From assembly GCA_018268915.1 (NCBI GenBank), contig JAFDVQ010000005.1, positions 124,001 through 188,000 on the forward strand: a stretch of DNA of 64,000 nucleotides, given 5' to 3'. The stretch comes from Acidobacteriota bacterium. Lineage in GTDB: Bacteria > Acidobacteriota > Terriglobia > Terriglobales > Acidobacteriaceae. The notes below the pieces were generated by a model. That model did no database searches. It saw only the letters and a list, made by a program, of their open reading frames with translations, and was not told the DNA's origin. The position numbers and the translations under genes were made by a program. Positions 42,782 to 52,300 of the stretch are shown here, piece by piece. The number at the start of each line of letters is the position of its first letter. Position 1 is the first letter of the stretch.

Positions 42782-44617
42782 CTAATACCTTAGTCCCAGT
42801 CGCATCGGAAACTCGTCTTCTCCTTCTTCCACTTCGGCTTGCTGGCTGTTGATTCGCACCGACTCACTGTGGCGATAACGGAACCAGAGGTGCACAACGA
42901 GCACAGTGAGGGCTGCGGCTGAGAAGTGCGCCCAGCTGCTTTCTATCCAGATGTCAGCCACGAGACCGCCTGTGGTGATGAACGGGAAGAACGTGTAGAA
43001 CTTCAGAAGGGTGAACGCGAGATTCGGTGTTTCTCCTGCTGACTCACCGGTGAAGGGCACGATCAGTACCTGTGCGAAGACAGCATCTGTGAGAATCACG
43101 CATAACCCGGCCCCTACCAGCAGTTGAGCTGCAGTGGCATGCAATGTGAGGAGTTCCGGCGGCGCGAAGACTCTGAGCACAGCGACGACGAGCGCCGTTG
43201 CCAGCATCGCAGATGTCAGCACCCAGGACTTCACTGCTCGTAATCCATCGATGGCGGCGGCATAGTGCGCGGGTCGCCCGTGGGTGAACCGGAAGATCCA
43301 TCCGCCACGCTGGTTCCCCGAGGACACAAACGCGGTCCGAAGGCCAATAGTCACCCAGAAGGCGACGATCCCAACTCCCGCCCGGATGCCATCCGCTGAA
43401 GCTTCGGCTCGCAGCTGGCCGTGCTCGACACTGAGCCGAAGGACGGAAGCAATCAATACTGACAGCCCCACTCCACCGTAGAGAACGAGGTATATGCGGT
43501 AACGCGGCAGGCGCAGAAGTGTTTGATTGATGAAGTGGAAGACGGCGCGGCCAACAGGTTTGCGAACGAGCACGGTGTGGGCCGCTGCATTTGCTGGCCG
43601 AAGCGCGCTGTTCCGTCCGCGTCGTGCTACTGCTCCCTCAATGAGGTTTTTGACGCGCCGCAGGTAGGCGATGGGGTAAGCGATGACGGCCATCGTCATA
43701 ACTGCGGCCAAAGCGGTCAAGCCAGCATTCTGCAAGGTTCGGAATTCGGAAATAGCCTCTGCCCCGCGGAGCGCGTGCTGATACACGCCCAGAAACCAGT
43801 AGGGAGGAAACAGATAGATCAGACGATTGCCTGATTGCAGCAAAGACGGCGTCACTCCTGAGAGCACAGGGAAAAGCAGCAGCAGCATTACCAGGAAAGT
43901 CACTGCCGCTCCTTGCAAGAACAGGGAGATTTTGCGAAACAGACGCTCGCCAAGCAATGCCAGAAGAATGCTCTGAGCCGCCACGATCGAGAACGCGGAG
44001 AACAATCCGCTCGCCGCCACGGCTGCCACATGTCCCATTTCCAGACTGATCAGGCTGGGCGGATCAGTGGACATCGGCAGGATGATTGGGGCCAGGAAGT
44101 TTGCGTCGAATAAGAATCCGGCGATCAGCAAACCGATAGCAGCCACCCGGCCCCAGAATACGCGGCGCTGCGGAATTGGCAAGGTCGTCATCACCTGAAT
44201 ATCGAGGAGATCGGGAAAAAACAGATCCCACTCGAAGACCGTGACCAGACCCATGGCAACGAACGAGTAGATTACGAAGAAGAAATGATGATTCATTTGC
44301 ACCCAGTATGGTGGCGGGCCCGGAACCGAATGAGGATGCGGGGGGTAGACGATAACTGGGTGATACACGGGCCAGAGATAAACCGCGACCATGAGCCCCG
44401 GCAGACCGGCTGCAAACGCCAGTTGAACCAGCCGTGTTTTGCCGTCCCCATCTGGAGAAGCGTTTTCGTGATTGAAGAAGCGCTCGAGGAAATGGCGCAC
44501 CAACAGTTCGAACTGGCTGCGCTGCGGTTGCCGCACCGGTCCCATTGCGGCCTGCATGTTCAGCGACATCACGGCGGGCGGTGCATCAACGATGAGTCTC
44601 TGGAATCCGTCACTCAT
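42782..44617 (-). CDS. Putative ABC-2 type transporter permease
   Basis: This 611-aa membrane protein has about twelve hydrophobic segments spread over the whole length and a soluble N-terminal 60 residues. It overlaps the downstream end of the ATP-binding gene by 8 bp, which identifies it as the permease of that exporter. No family signature motif is recognisable by eye. Single-chain permeases of this size usually act as a fused dimer of two six-helix halves. Substrate unknown. Confidence 0.7.
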   Translation of the reverse strand: MSDGFQRLIVDAPPAVMSLNMQAAMGPVRQPQRSQFELLVRHFLERFFNHENASPDGDGKTRLVQLAFAAGLPGLMVAVYLWPVYHPVIVYPPHPHSVPGPPPYWVQMNHHFFFVIYSFVAMGLVTVFEWDLFFPDLLDIQVMTTLPIPQRRVFWGRVAAIGLLIAGFLFDANFLAPIILPMSTDPPSLISLEMGHVAAVAASGLFSAFSIVAAQSILLALLGERLFRKISLFLQGAAVTFLVMLLLLFPVLSGVTPSLLQSGNRLIYLFPPYWFLGVYQHALRGAEAISEFRTLQNAGLTALAAVMTMAVIAYPIAYLRRVKNLIEGAVARRGRNSALRPANAAAHTVLVRKPVGRAVFHFINQTLLRLPRYRIYLVLYGGVGLSVLIASVLRLSVEHGQLRAEASADGIRAGVGIVAFWVTIGLRTAFVSSGNQRGGWIFRFTHGRPAHYAAAIDGLRAVKSWVLTSAMLATALVVAVLRVFAPPELLTLHATAAQLLVGAGLCVILTDAVFAQVLIVPFTGESAGETPNLAFTLLKFYTFFPFITTGGLVADIWIESSWAHFSAAALTVLVVHLWFRYRHSESVRINSQQAEVEEGEDEFPMRLGLRY

Positions 44618-45404
44618 GTGCTATCCGCATGACCTCCACGATTCGTTCTGCAATGACGTGCGTATCTTGTTGCTCAACCAGTTGGGCGAAGACGCTCTCA
44701 AGACTGGGAAGTCCTTTCAGTGCGATCAATTCCTGCGGCGGCGCGTCAGCGAGTACACGCCCCTTGCCGATCACGATCACGCGATCACAGACTTGCTCCA
44801 CGGTCTCGAGCACGTGCGATATGTACAGCACAGCCTTCCCCTGGGCAGCGAGCATTTCCAGCAGATCCTTGAAGAGCCGGGATGAGACGACGTCCAACCC
44901 CGATAGTGGCTCGTCGAAGATCAGGAGCCTTGGGTCATGCAGAAGGGACGCGGCGATCAACACTCTCTGCCGCATGCCCTTTGAATACGAGGAAATTGGT
45001 GAGTACTGCCACGATTGGAGATTGAGCAGCGTCAAGAGTTCTGTTGCTTTGCGCTCAATGAGACCTTCTTCCATGCCGCGCAGACGTCCGATGAGTTGCA
45101 GGTATTCGAGTCCTGAAAGATAGGTGTAGAGATGCGCCTCCTCAGGGACATAACCGAGCAGAGCGCGAAAGCTCTCCATGTCGTGGCGGATGTTCCGGCC
45201 TTCGAAGAGGACTTTGCCGTCGTCGGGCCGCAGCATTCCGGTGATCATCTTCACTGTGGTGGACTTCCCTGCCCCATTGGGACCCAGGAACCCGACGATC
45301 TCGCCGGCTGCAACCTTGAAGCTGACGTCAACCACTGCTGGAATTGTTCGAAAGCTTCGGTAGAGGTGCTGAACTTCGAGCAAGCTGGACCCCCTATGTA
45401 GCAT
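44610..45404 (-). CDS. ABC transporter ATP-binding protein
   Basis: This 264-aa nucleotide-binding subunit has Walker A GPNGAGKST, signature-type YSKGMRQRV, Walker B LLIFDEPLSGLD and the H-loop ISHVLE. It energises the membrane partner encoded next, most like drug or polysaccharide exporters of the ABC-2 class. The ATG at 45404 lies inside a 10-bp repeat (45394-45403), so the transcript may be leaderless or translation may start at the TTG at 45383, which follows GGGGG. It is divergent from a padR gene; repression by PadR is likely. Confidence 0.9.
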   Translation of the reverse strand: MLHRGSSLLEVQHLYRSFRTIPAVVDVSFKVAAGEIVGFLGPNGAGKSTTVKMITGMLRPDDGKVLFEGRNIRHDMESFRALLGYVPEEAHLYTYLSGLEYLQLIGRLRGMEEGLIERKATELLTLLNLQSWQYSPISSYSKGMRQRVLIAASLLHDPRLLIFDEPLSGLDVVSSRLFKDLLEMLAAQGKAVLYISHVLETVEQVCDRVIVIGKGRVLADAPPQELIALKGLPSLESVFAQLVEQQDTHVIAERIVEVMRIAHE

Positions 45405-45457
45405 TCAGCATTACACAGTTATTTTTATTGTCAAGTAGATTGCTACATAGCTACAAT
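45394..45457. promoter_or_regulatory. Divergent promoters with paired PadR-type operator arms
   Basis: CTATGTAGCA (45394-45403) and TGCTACATAG (45441-45450) are exact inverted 10-bp copies 37 bp apart. On the plus strand TTGTCA (45428-45433), 18 bp and TACAAT (45452-45457) form a good promoter for padR, with the right arm in its spacer. On the minus strand TTGACA (45434-45429) overlaps the same -35 region, so both promoters share it and each is flanked by one arm. The predicted padR transcript starts next to the ATG at 45465, so it would be leaderless. Confidence 0.65.
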
Positions 45458-45464
45458 TCCGTCC

Positions 45465-45782
45465 ATGGCTGCTGAGGCGAAACTCTCCCATACCGCCGCG
45501 ATGATTCTGCAGGCAATCTCTGCTGGGTATGTCTATGGCTTCAGCATCATGGAAGTCACAGGGCTGCCCAGCGGAACGGTGTACCCCGCGATGCGCCGTC
45601 TGGAACGCGACGACCTGATCCGCTCTCAGTGGGAGAAGCAGTCCATTGCTGACGCAGAGCAACGTCCGCCCCGCAAGTACTACAAGGTCACAGCGGGCGG
45701 GCGATCGACGCTCGAGGCTTCCCGCAAGCGATATCCATTGCTCGAACGACTTATGCCGACTGAGGAGGCTCGCTCGGTATGA
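45465..45782 (+). CDS. PadR family transcriptional regulator
   Basis: This 105-aa protein is a short PadR-type winged-helix regulator. It shows LSHTAAMILQAISAGYVYGFSIMEVTG followed by PSGTVYPAMRRLERDDLI, the recognition helix, and the beta wing RKYYKVTAGGRSTL. PadR proteins of this size usually repress divergent transporters. It lies divergent to an ABC exporter and overlaps the following MacB-like gene by 4 bp. Together with the operator arms upstream this suggests autoregulation and control of the exporter. Confidence 0.9.
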   Translation: MAAEAKLSHTAAMILQAISAGYVYGFSIMEVTGLPSGTVYPAMRRLERDDLIRSQWEKQSIADAEQRPPRKYYKVTAGGRSTLEASRKRYPLLERLMPTEEARSV

Positions 45783-47278
45783 AATCTCCTTCCGAGGTCG
45801 CTTTCGGCGCAATTCAGCGGACGGCGCTGCATACTGCTGCTCTTCTGGTGCCAGCCCGCGAACGAGAAGAGTGGAGTTCGGAGTGGCTTTCGGAACTGTG
45901 GCACATGCGCCGCTCGTATGTTCAGGTAGACGAGACGATCTCACTCCAGTCCCATGGCGAGATTATTTTGTTTTGTCTGGGGGCCTTCAAGGACGCGCTG
46001 TGCATTCGTGAGCTGGCTGCCAGATCCGGACCACGCAAGCCTCACATGCATGGATCAGCTGCGCAAGCACTTCTGTGGCTTGCGGCAATCCTGCTTCTCT
46101 GCTTTCTAATCGCCAGCCTCCTTCCTGGGGTGCAGGCGGAGCGGGAAGCCGCAAAGCTCCTCATCAGTCCAAACGCACTAATTATCTCCGAGGCTACCGA
46201 CCACAGTTCGAAGCCCTCAATCCCCGCCGGGCTCTACCTGAACTGGAAGTACACGCATCAGCGTTTCTTTCAAGACCTGGCCTACTACCACGTAACGCGG
46301 GAATCCGCTGAATCAGGTTCCTCGCGGATGTCGTGGAACGTTGCGCGCTCATCAACAAATCTGTTCAGCCTGATCGGCATTCCATTGAAGTTCGCGCTCG
46401 AAGGCCATTCTGATCTGCCTTCAGTCATCCTCAGCCATGAGGCGTGGATGCACTCCTTCGACGGAGATCCAAATGTCACGGGCAAGACTCTGCGCATCGC
46501 GCACAAAGATGTGCAGATTGCCGGCGTCGCTCCAGCTGCCGCATGGCGGCTTCCGGGCGCGCCCGACGTCTGGCTTCTGCAGGCTGATTCGCAACTCGCT
46601 ACTGATCTCCCATTCAGAACTCCGGGGTTCCTGATCGCTCAGCTCTCGCCACGAGGGCAGGATGCAATGCAGATATCTGAGAACGGGATCTCAGCCCATA
46701 ACCTTGAGGGCATGCTGATCGATCTCTCCGGCACGCCAATCAATGCGCCGATCGAAGGGCCGTGGAACCTTTACCTGTTCTCTCTTTTTCTGGCGTTGGT
46801 GGCTCTTCCAGCTGTCTCGTCGGTTTCGCTCGGAGAGACGCATATGACCTCGCATCAGCCCTCCTCCAGAGAAAGCCTTCGACGTTTCCTGTTTCTAGCG
46901 GGCAAGTTTCTTCTGATTTCCGGCATCGGTCTGTTTGGGTCGATAGACCTTGCCTACTGCTGCACGCTGAGTTTTTCACCGGCTGCCGAGTGTCTGCAGC
47001 TAGTCGCCTGCTTTGCGCTTTGTCTCATCGGATTTCGATGGGCGCTGGCCGATCAGCGGCATCGCTGTCCAGTGTGCCTGCGCCGCGTGACAAATCCCGC
47101 CAGCGTCGGCCTTGCCTCGCGGACATTCCTCGGCTGGAATGGCACAGAGATGATCTGCATGGGCGGACACACGCTTTTGCATGTGCCTTCCCTGCCGACA
47201 AGCTGGTTCAGCGATCAGCGGTGGCTCTATCTTGATAGCTCGTGGGAATTCCTGTTCGCGGATACGCGCATTTATTGA
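45779..47278 (+). CDS. MacB-PCD/ADOP-like permease remnant, about 499 aa
   Basis: This protein starts with LLVPAREREEWSSEWLSELWHMRR, a segment common at the N-terminus of acidobacterial duplicated orphan permeases. A transmembrane helix (LLWLAAILLLCFLIASLLPG) and a recognisable MacB periplasmic-core stretch follow (SSTNLFSLIGIPLKFALEG, VILSHEAWMHSFDGDPNVTGKTL, VQIAGVAPAAAWRLPG). The FtsX permease domains expected after it are missing. The C-terminus has a few hydrophobic segments and a CPVCLRRV zinc-like motif. It therefore cannot be a normal ADOP transporter. It may be a sensor-like derivative, or decayed. It is coupled to padR by a 4-bp overlap. Confidence 0.6.
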   Translation: MKSPSEVAFGAIQRTALHTAALLVPAREREEWSSEWLSELWHMRRSYVQVDETISLQSHGEIILFCLGAFKDALCIRELAARSGPRKPHMHGSAAQALLWLAAILLLCFLIASLLPGVQAEREAAKLLISPNALIISEATDHSSKPSIPAGLYLNWKYTHQRFFQDLAYYHVTRESAESGSSRMSWNVARSSTNLFSLIGIPLKFALEGHSDLPSVILSHEAWMHSFDGDPNVTGKTLRIAHKDVQIAGVAPAAAWRLPGAPDVWLLQADSQLATDLPFRTPGFLIAQLSPRGQDAMQISENGISAHNLEGMLIDLSGTPINAPIEGPWNLYLFSLFLALVALPAVSSVSLGETHMTSHQPSSRESLRRFLFLAGKFLLISGIGLFGSIDLAYCCTLSFSPAAECLQLVACFALCLIGFRWALADQRHRCPVCLRRVTNPASVGLASRTFLGWNGTEMICMGGHTLLHVPSLPTSWFSDQRWLYLDSSWEFLFADTRIY

Positions 47279-47333
47279 CGCTCACCCTTCTTTCCGCGAT
47301 CGATCGCTTGCTCATTGCACAAGCTCATTGCGG

Positions 47334-47957
47334 TCATTCTTCGCGGGCGGCTTTCAGCGCTTCGTTCGCGGCGATTCGCAAATATCGTCTTCTTTGTTCG
47401 CCTGTCAGGGCCTCTGGATTGAAGAGAGAGTTCAGAGCCAGGCCATCGATGACAGCTCCGACCTCCATGGATAGCTGGCGCCTCTTCTCAATTGCCGCGC
47501 CAACTAGTTCCGGAAACAAGGTGTTAATCTTCATCATCGAGCACCGAAGAGACATCTCCTGATGAAGCTGGATCAAGCGCTTCCTCTTCTGAGGATGCTG
47601 AATGACATACATTTTGAACTCAAGATTCAAGAGGATACGCTGCTTGTCGCGAAGTAGTTCTTCAAGATGCCGAGCGAGAATGTCGATTCTCTGATCCAGG
47701 TCCGCCGCGGCCGACATCTCCTCGATCACCCTCTCCTGATCCCGTGCGATGTCTTCCTCGAAGATTGCGAAGAAGACGTCTTCTTTGTCCTTGAAATTGT
47801 CGTAGAAGGCACCCCGAGTCTTCCCTGCCCGCGCGGCAATCTCCTCGATTCGAGTGGACTCAAACCCATCGCGCGTAAAGACCTCCCGGGCCGCTTTCAT
47901 CAACTGCTGGCGCGTAACCATTGCGCGCTCTTGCTTATGGAGAGAGGGCTTCGTCAC
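47334..47957 (-). CDS. TetR/AcrR family transcriptional repressor
   Basis: This 207-aa protein has an N-terminal TetR helix-turn-helix: REVFTRDGFESTRIEEIAARAGKTRGAFYDNFKDKEDVFFAI. The GTG start at 47957 has AAGGA six bases upstream. The C-terminal ligand-binding part is all helical. It is divergent from the RND efflux operon, with palindromes at 48022-48049 in the shared intergenic region. It very likely represses the pump until a substrate binds. Confidence 0.92.
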   Translation of the reverse strand: MTKPSLHKQERAMVTRQQLMKAAREVFTRDGFESTRIEEIAARAGKTRGAFYDNFKDKEDVFFAIFEEDIARDQERVIEEMSAAADLDQRIDILARHLEELLRDKQRILLNLEFKMYVIQHPQKRKRLIQLHQEMSLRCSMMKINTLFPELVGAAIEKRRQLSMEVGAVIDGLALNSLFNPEALTGEQRRRYLRIAANEALKAAREE

Positions 47958-48021
47958 AAAAATCCTTCTGCACGAGATTTTATTGAATCGGCAATGAACC
48001 CTCGCGCGTCTGTTGAGAAAT

Positions 48022-48049
48022 ATACAGGTCTGTATCTTTTCTGTACAGA
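48022..48049. promoter_or_regulatory. Probable TetR operator, paired palindromes
   Basis: ATACAG-GT-CTGTAT (48022-48035) and TCTGTACAGA (48040-48049) are perfect palindromes that share the half-site CTGTA. They sit in the 121-bp gap between the divergent tetR gene and the RND operon, 30 bp before the efflux gene start. Two adjacent palindromes fit binding of two TetR dimers. Confidence 0.65.
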
Positions 48050-48078
48050 TTTGCTGATCGTGACGCGGAGGTCATCGG

Positions 48079-49332
48079 ATGCAGCGCGCCATTCCCCACC
48101 GGCAAGACACTTTTCGTTTTTGGCTCTCTTTTGCCGCTCTCAGTGCCGTCATTCTCACAGCGCCGTTTTTGACTGGGTGCGAAGCCACCCACGCGAGCAC
48201 GGGCGATGCCAAGCCCGCCCCTTTGCCGGTATCGGTCGTGAAAGTGAGACAAGCTGACGTCCCACTGACCGGCGAATGGGTGGGTACCCTCGATGGATAC
48301 GTGAATGCTCAGATTCAACCGCAGGTCAGCGGATATCTTGTCCGGCAGAACTATCGCGAAGGCACTCCCGTTGGGAAGAATGAAGTGCTCTTCCAGATCG
48401 ATCCCCGGCCATTTCAAGCTGCGGTCGATCAGGCGGATGCGGATGTCGGGCGGGCGAAGGGTCAGCTCGCGCAGGCTGAGGCACAGCAGGGACTGACTCA
48501 GATCAACCTGAAACGCGACACACCGCTGGCGCAGGCACGAGCAATCGCACAAAGCCAGCTAGACAACGACAAGCAGCAGGCCGCGCAGGCCGATGCAGCC
48601 GTTGCGGCGGCAAAAGCAGCGGTAGGTTCGGCAGAGGCTGCTCTTACTACAGCGAAGTTAAACCTGGGTTTCACGCAGGTACGATCGTTGATCGGTGGCG
48701 TTGCCGGGCAGGCGACGACGCAGGTCGGCAATTTGGTGAATCCGCAGTCTGTGCTGACTTCGGTTTCGCAACTGGATCCGATCAAGGTGTATTTCTCCAT
48801 CAGCGATGCCGAGTATCTCGCTCTCACGTCGAGAGCGAGACAAGCGGGTGGCGATCTGCTGAGCAGCAAGTCTGATCTTCCGCTAACGCTCACCCTCGCA
48901 GACGGCACTCCCTATCCACACAAGGGACATATTGCCTTCGTCGACCGGCAGATGAACCAGCAAACCGGCGCGATCCGTATTGCGGCATCGTTTCCGAATC
49001 CAGGGAACGTGCTGCGGCCGGGCCAGTTTGGACGCGTTGCGGCAGCAACGGAAGTAAGACGTGGCGCGCTTCTTGTCCCGCAGGCGGCGGTTCAGGAGTT
49101 GCAAGGAGTGGAGCAGATCTACGTTGCCGGACCGGACGATCACGTGCACGTTGTAAACGTAAAGCTTGGTTCACAGTCGGGCAGCGACTGGATTATCGAG
49201 AGTGGACTCAAGCCGGGCGATCGAGTGATTACCGACAATGTTCAGAAGCTTAAGGACGGCGCTCCCGTCAGCCCACACGAGGTTTCAGCAGAAGCTGCGG
49301 TCCTGACCTCCAACCCGACCGGCGGGAGGTAA
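48079..49332 (+). CDS. RND efflux periplasmic adaptor (AcrA/MexE-like) lipoprotein
   Basis: This 417-aa membrane-fusion protein links the inner-membrane RND pump to the outer-membrane channel. It has a signal with lipobox FLTGC, the barrel-sandwich segment GYVNAQIQPQVSGYLVRQNYREG, a long coiled-coil hairpin with Ala/Gln repeats, and the beta-barrel segment FRIDPRPF-like QIDPRPFQAAVDQADA. GGAGG lies seven bases before the ATG. It is the first gene of the three-gene pump operon. No substrate can be named. Confidence 0.92.
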   Translation: MQRAIPHRQDTFRFWLSFAALSAVILTAPFLTGCEATHASTGDAKPAPLPVSVVKVRQADVPLTGEWVGTLDGYVNAQIQPQVSGYLVRQNYREGTPVGKNEVLFQIDPRPFQAAVDQADADVGRAKGQLAQAEAQQGLTQINLKRDTPLAQARAIAQSQLDNDKQQAAQADAAVAAAKAAVGSAEAALTTAKLNLGFTQVRSLIGGVAGQATTQVGNLVNPQSVLTSVSQLDPIKVYFSISDAEYLALTSRARQAGGDLLSSKSDLPLTLTLADGTPYPHKGHIAFVDRQMNQQTGAIRIAASFPNPGNVLRPGQFGRVAAATEVRRGALLVPQAAVQELQGVEQIYVAGPDDHVHVVNVKLGSQSGSDWIIESGLKPGDRVITDNVQKLKDGAPVSPHEVSAEAAVLTSNPTGGR

Positions 49333-49335
49333 TCC

Positions 49336-52300
49336 ATGTCGAAATTCTTTATTCGTCGCCCGATTGTGGCGATCGTAATCGCTATTCTCACGGTCATCAT
49401 CGGCGTGGTTGCGATGCTGACTCTGCCTACGTCGCAATACCCAGACATCGTTCCGCCGGAGATTATGGTGCAGGCTACCTACCCCGGAGCCGATGCGCGG
49501 ACTTTGACGCAAGCTGTGGCCACGCCAATCGAGCAGCAAATGAACGGCGTAGACAACATGCTCTACATGTACTCGGTGAACGCCAACAATGGGCAGTCAA
49601 CCGTGTATGTCGATTTCGACGTCAAAACGAACCCCGATACTGACCAGGTGCTCTCGCAGCTCCGCGTCTCGCAGGCGCAGGCCCAACTTCCAGCACAGGT
49701 CAACACGGCAGGCGTAACCGTACAAAAATCGCTTACCTCGCCGCTGATGCTGATCGGCCTCTCCTCGCCTGACAACAAGTACAGTGTCGATTTTCTTACC
49801 AACTACGAAATCATCAACCTGCAGGACGAGCTCACGCGAGTTCCGGGCGTCGCTCGGATCCAAGTATTCGGCGGGCAATACGCACTGCGCGTGTGGGTAA
49901 AGCCGGACCAGCTTGCAAAGCTCGGCGTTACGGCTACGGACGTCATCAACGCCTTGCAGGTTCAGAACAACGTGAACCCGGCTGGCCAGATCGGCGGGGA
50001 GCCTGTACCGAACGGGCAGCAGTTCACATTCACGGTGCGCACGCAGGGGCGTTTGGTCACGCCGGAAGAGTTTGGCAATATCGTTATCCGTGCAAACCCT
50101 GATGGATCGATCCTGCACCTGCGCGATGTGGCGCGAGTCGAGCTCGGCACACAGACATACAACCTGACGGCTCGGTACAACAATGCGCCCGCAGGGATCA
50201 TGGCCGTGTACCAACTGCCCGGCTCGAATGCTGTGAAGACGGCCGCGGCGGTCACAAAGCGTCTGCATGAGCTGTCGACGACGTTTCCCGCTGGGATCCG
50301 CTACGACATTCCACTTGACACCACGAAAGCAGTAACAGCCGGCATCCACGAGATCGTCGTCACGCTGCTCATTGCGTTGGCGCTGGTCATTCTGGTTGTT
50401 TACATCTTCCTGCAGGGTTGGCGTGCAACGCTGATTCCTCTGATGGCGGTGCCAGTTTCGCTGATTGGAACCTTCACGCTCTTCCCTCTTCTAGGATTTT
50501 CAATCAATACGCTTTCGCTATTCGGCCTGGTGCTGGCGATCGGCCTTGTGGTTGACGACGCGATCATCGTGGTCGAAGCGGTCGAGCATCACATCGACGA
50601 AGGCATGACGCCGCGCGACGCTGCCTTCAAGGCGATGGAAGAAGTCGGCGGCCCGGTTGTCGCGATCGCGTTGATCCTCGCGGCAGTTTTTATTCCGACG
50701 GCGGCGATTCCCGGCATTACCGGACGCCTGTATCAGCAGTTCGCAATCACGATCGCTATCTCGGTGCTCATATCGGCATTCAACGCGCTCACGCTCAGCC
50801 CGGCGCTGGCCGCTGTGTTGTTGAAGCCGAAAGACACAACGCGACGCGCAGGACCATTGCGCCGTTTCTTCAACTGGTTCAACCGAATCTTTGGCCGGAC
50901 GACTGACAAATATGTCTCGACTTCCGGCGTACTGATCCACAAGTCAGGCGCGACGATGCTGGCTCTACTCGGAGTCGCAGTGCTCGCGGTCTTCGTCGGC
51001 GGACGGCTGCCAACGGGCTTTTTGCCGCAGGAAGACCAGGGATACCTCTTCGTAGCCATGCAGCTGCCTGACGCCGCATCGTTACAGAGAACCGACTCCG
51101 CCGTGCAGCGCGTCACGAAAGCACTTCTGGAAACGCCGGGCATCTCCGGCGTCGTAGGCGTCGACGGCTTCAGCCTCCTGACGCAGACGCAGAGCACGAA
51201 TTCAGCCTTCTTCTTCGTCTCGCTCAAGCCGTGGGAGGTACGCAAGAGCCGCGCGGAACAAATCGAGGCGATCCAGGCGAGCGTGCAGCAGAAACTCGCC
51301 GGCGTGAGCGAAGGACTGGCCTTCTCGTTTCCTCCACCGCAGATTCCAGGCATTGGAACTTCAGGAGGCGTCACGATGATTCTTCAGGATCGCTCGGGAA
51401 ACGACGATCCTACGTTTCTGACGAAGAATGTGTTTGGCTTTCTTGGCGCGGTATCGAAACGTCCGGAAATTGCCGCAGCCATTCCGTCATATCTACCGGC
51501 AGTTCCGCAGCTCTACGCCGATGTTGATCGCGACAAAGCCTCACAGCAGCAAGTAGAACTGAGTTCGGTCTACACCACTCTTCAGACTTTCATGGGTGGC
51601 TATCTGGTGAACTACTTCAATCGCTTCGGGCGGCAATGGCAGACCTTTGTCGAAGCCGAAGGCGACTCGCGCACGAACATACAGAACATCAACCAGTTCT
51701 ATGTTCGTAGTGCGAATGGAAGCCAGGTCCCGTTGGGATCTCTGGTTCGCGTCAAGCAGATCACGGGGCCGGAGTTTATCCTGCGCTTCAACGAATACAA
51801 CGCAGCGCAGATCAACATCTCAGGCGCTCCAGGCTACAGTTCAGGTCAGGTGCGCGCCGCACTCGAAGACGCGTTTCATACGAGCATGCCCGCAGGAATG
51901 GGCTTCTCGTACCAAGGCATGAGTTACCAGGAACAGCGCGCTGCGGAAGGCGTGCCTGCATGGATGGTCTTCAGTCTCTCGCTGCTGTTCGTGTTTCTGA
52001 TTCTTGCGGCTCTCTACGAAAGCTGGACGCTACCCTTCAGCGTTTTGCTCAGTACGCCTGTGGCGATTCTCGGAGCCTACCTGGCACTCACGATGCGGTC
52101 GCTTGAGAACGACATCTTCGCGACTGTTGGTCTGATCATGCTGATTGGCTTGTCAGCAAAGAATGCCATTCTGATCGTCGAGTTTGCGGTAACGAACTAT
52201 CGCAAGGGACAGAGCATTGCGGAATCTGCCTTGCAGGCTGCTAGGTTGCGATTCCGTCCGATCGTTATGACCGCATTTGCCTTTATCTTTGGCTGCTTGC

